Source: CAZPHU01 sp964419255 (GTDB lineage Bacteria > Fibrobacterota > Chitinivibrionia > Chitinivibrionales > CAYFVL01). From it: a DNA stretch of 64,000 nucleotides. Position 1 is the stretch's first letter, and every line of letters begins with the position of its first letter. The stretch lies in contig CAYQOU010000003.1 in the NCBI GenBank assembly GCA_964419255.1, positions 51,482 to 115,481 on the forward strand, written 5' to 3'. The translations under genes and the position numbers were made by a program. Under the pieces are notes generated by a model. That model was not told the origin of the DNA. It saw only the letters and a list, made by a program, of their open reading frames with translations, and made no database searches. This document shows, in pieces, positions 63,022 to 64,000 of the stretch.

Positions 63022-63801
63022 TTACTCTTCGGTCGTATCCTGCACCCCGGAATCGACCTGCTGAGTCTGTGCCTGCTGCTCGTCCTCGCTTTCACCGTTT
63101 TTCTTGCGGGTCTCACGGGCGCGGGCTGCGGCATTGATTTCATCGGAAATGTTTTTGATCTTGACAGCAACATCCATGTAAACTTCCGGTTCCACCGACA
63201 CCATCGCCTGCACGTAATTCAACAGGTTTTCCACGCAATCGGACAGTGTGTTATACGCCTTAATCAGCTGAGGAAGAGCTTGCCTTTCGGCATCGTTGCT
63301 TTCATCCACCGCCGCCTGAAACGCATCATCGGCCTCAACCCATTCCGCATACCAATCGGTGATACCCAGAAGCTCTAACTTCTCCTGATTCTCAGGTTTA
63401 TCCATCTCCGTTCTGATCCGCTGGGTAAGCTCGGTCTGCTTCTTGTATCCTTCGTAATGTGTCGGGCCGATATTATCGAGGATCTCGAAAAGCTCACGTG
63501 CCGCCTGACGTTGTTCGGGTTGTGTGTCCCGGTATGTCCAGGATTCCACCTGATGACTGAAACCTTGTTCCCGAGTATCGCGAACCGCATCAAGATCAAA
63601 CTTTACCCGAGTAAAGTCATCCTTTCTAGAGGAGTTTAAAACCGCACGCAAAACCGTCAACTCACTGGTAGTGTGTGAGAGCAGTTTCTGTAATGTGGCA
63701 TTACCCTCCGCTATCGGCTCAACCGCCAGACTCACCCTGGAGGTGAAGTTTCCCAGGTCACCGTACGTCGTTACGGATTTAACCAATCCGTCCAATTTCA
63801 T
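63022..63801 (-). CDS. DUF6261-like helical protein
   Basis: 259 residues, almost wholly alpha-helical, no signal peptide, with a disordered Gln/Glu/Ser-rich tail. 'LFEILDNIGPTHYEGYKKQT' and 'LLGITDWYAEWVEADDAFQA' resemble the conserved 'GLTDWLDELEAANEAFE' region of DUF6261, a family known mainly from Bacteroidota. Function unknown. Start supported by AAAGGAGGG. Own terminator. Confidence 0.7.
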   Translation of the reverse strand: MKLDGLVKSVTTYGDLGNFTSRVSLAVEPIAEGNATLQKLLSHTTSELTVLRAVLNSSRKDDFTRVKFDLDAVRDTREQGFSHQVESWTYRDTQPEQRQAARELFEILDNIGPTHYEGYKKQTELTQRIRTEMDKPENQEKLELLGITDWYAEWVEADDAFQAAVDESNDAERQALPQLIKAYNTLSDCVENLLNYVQAMVSVEPEVYMDVAVKIKNISDEINAAARARETRKKNGESEDEQQAQTQQVDSGVQDTTEE

Positions 63802-64000
63802 AACGGTACCCTCCTTTCACATGAAATGTTTTTGTTAACTTCACGGAACGATAAGTAAAGCTCCGTGTCCGTAGACTCACTCCTGTTATCGTGTCGATTG
63901 TCTCCTTTCCGGGGCGGTGTACCCCTCGGTTACTCGGTGTCTCGGTAATCAGAAAATTTTCAGATACTCGTTAATGGCTGTTGTTCGGTCTCAGAAAATT

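Overview
The window is a contiguous stretch of a bacterial chromosome, probably from a metagenome-assembled or draft genome: two runs of exactly 100 N (15560-15659, 42503-42602) mark scaffold joins, both in short tandem repeats. The host is a Gram-negative (diderm) bacterium. It encodes a TonB-dependent receptor, outer-membrane beta-barrels, a LolA-like periplasmic carrier, a periplasmic HtrA protease and many signal peptides. A pyruvate:ferredoxin oxidoreductase points to anaerobic metabolism. A DUF6261-like protein, a PD40/surface-antigen protein and a beta-helix protein with a possible C-terminal sorting tail hint at the FCB/Fibrobacterota side of the tree, but this is weak and no rRNA or tRNA is present to settle it.

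Layout. 1-3.9 kb: 5'-truncated PRPP synthetase, nicotinate phosphoribosyltransferase, an arginine-deiminase-like pentein without its catalytic Cys, and a DUF2267 protein. 3.9-8.3 kb: a palindromic non-coding island, an AT-rich FMN-binding protein, an HtrA protease and an unknown exported hydrophobic protein. 8.5-14.8 kb: a VIT1/CCC1 metal transporter, then a five-gene envelope export unit (LolA-like carrier, two FtsX/LolCE-type permeases, an ATPase, a beta-barrel). 14.9-20.4 kb: DUF2760 and two divergent Hsp70s, the second with a DUF3731-like C-terminus. 20.9-24.2 kb: DUF2267, three-BON, small helical, HIT and PRC-barrel proteins. 24.4-29 kb: hybrid PAS histidine kinase, secreted beta-helix protein.

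28.9-34.9 kb (minus strand): MalQ, a truncated GlgX, a 1005-residue metalloprotease-like/PD40/surface-antigen protein and a flavodoxin-fold reductase. 35.3-41.5 kb: small membrane protein, DUF2582 winged helix, phosphoribosyltransferase, NifJ and a DHOD-like flavoprotein. 41.6-48.8 kb: a translation/stress block with an HPF-cold-shock fusion, a baeRF-family protein, and a tightly spaced PEBP-BON-CBS-BON-histidine kinase run. 48.8-57.7 kb: a long minus-strand run of transketolase, SDR, holin-like protein, phosphodiesterase-EEP fusion, YihY, TVP38/VTT and a FAD oxidoreductase lacking its redox cysteines. 57.8-64 kb: DJ-1 and OsmC stress proteins separated by a strong hairpin, a ~950-base non-coding stretch with a gene remnant, a TonB-dependent receptor with its own TonB-like domain, and a DUF6261-like protein.

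The recurring themes are stress tolerance (DUF2267, BON, CBS, baeRF, HPF, OsmC, DJ-1, HtrA, extra Hsp70s) and envelope maintenance. The most interesting candidates for poorly described systems are the envelope export operon at 9.4-14.8 kb, the DUF2760-Hsp70-Hsp70 unit, the PEBP-BON-CBS-BON-kinase operon, and the phosphodiesterase-EEP/YihY/VTT/disulfide-less oxidoreductase operon. No CRISPR array, complete insertion sequence, prophage or RNA gene was found.
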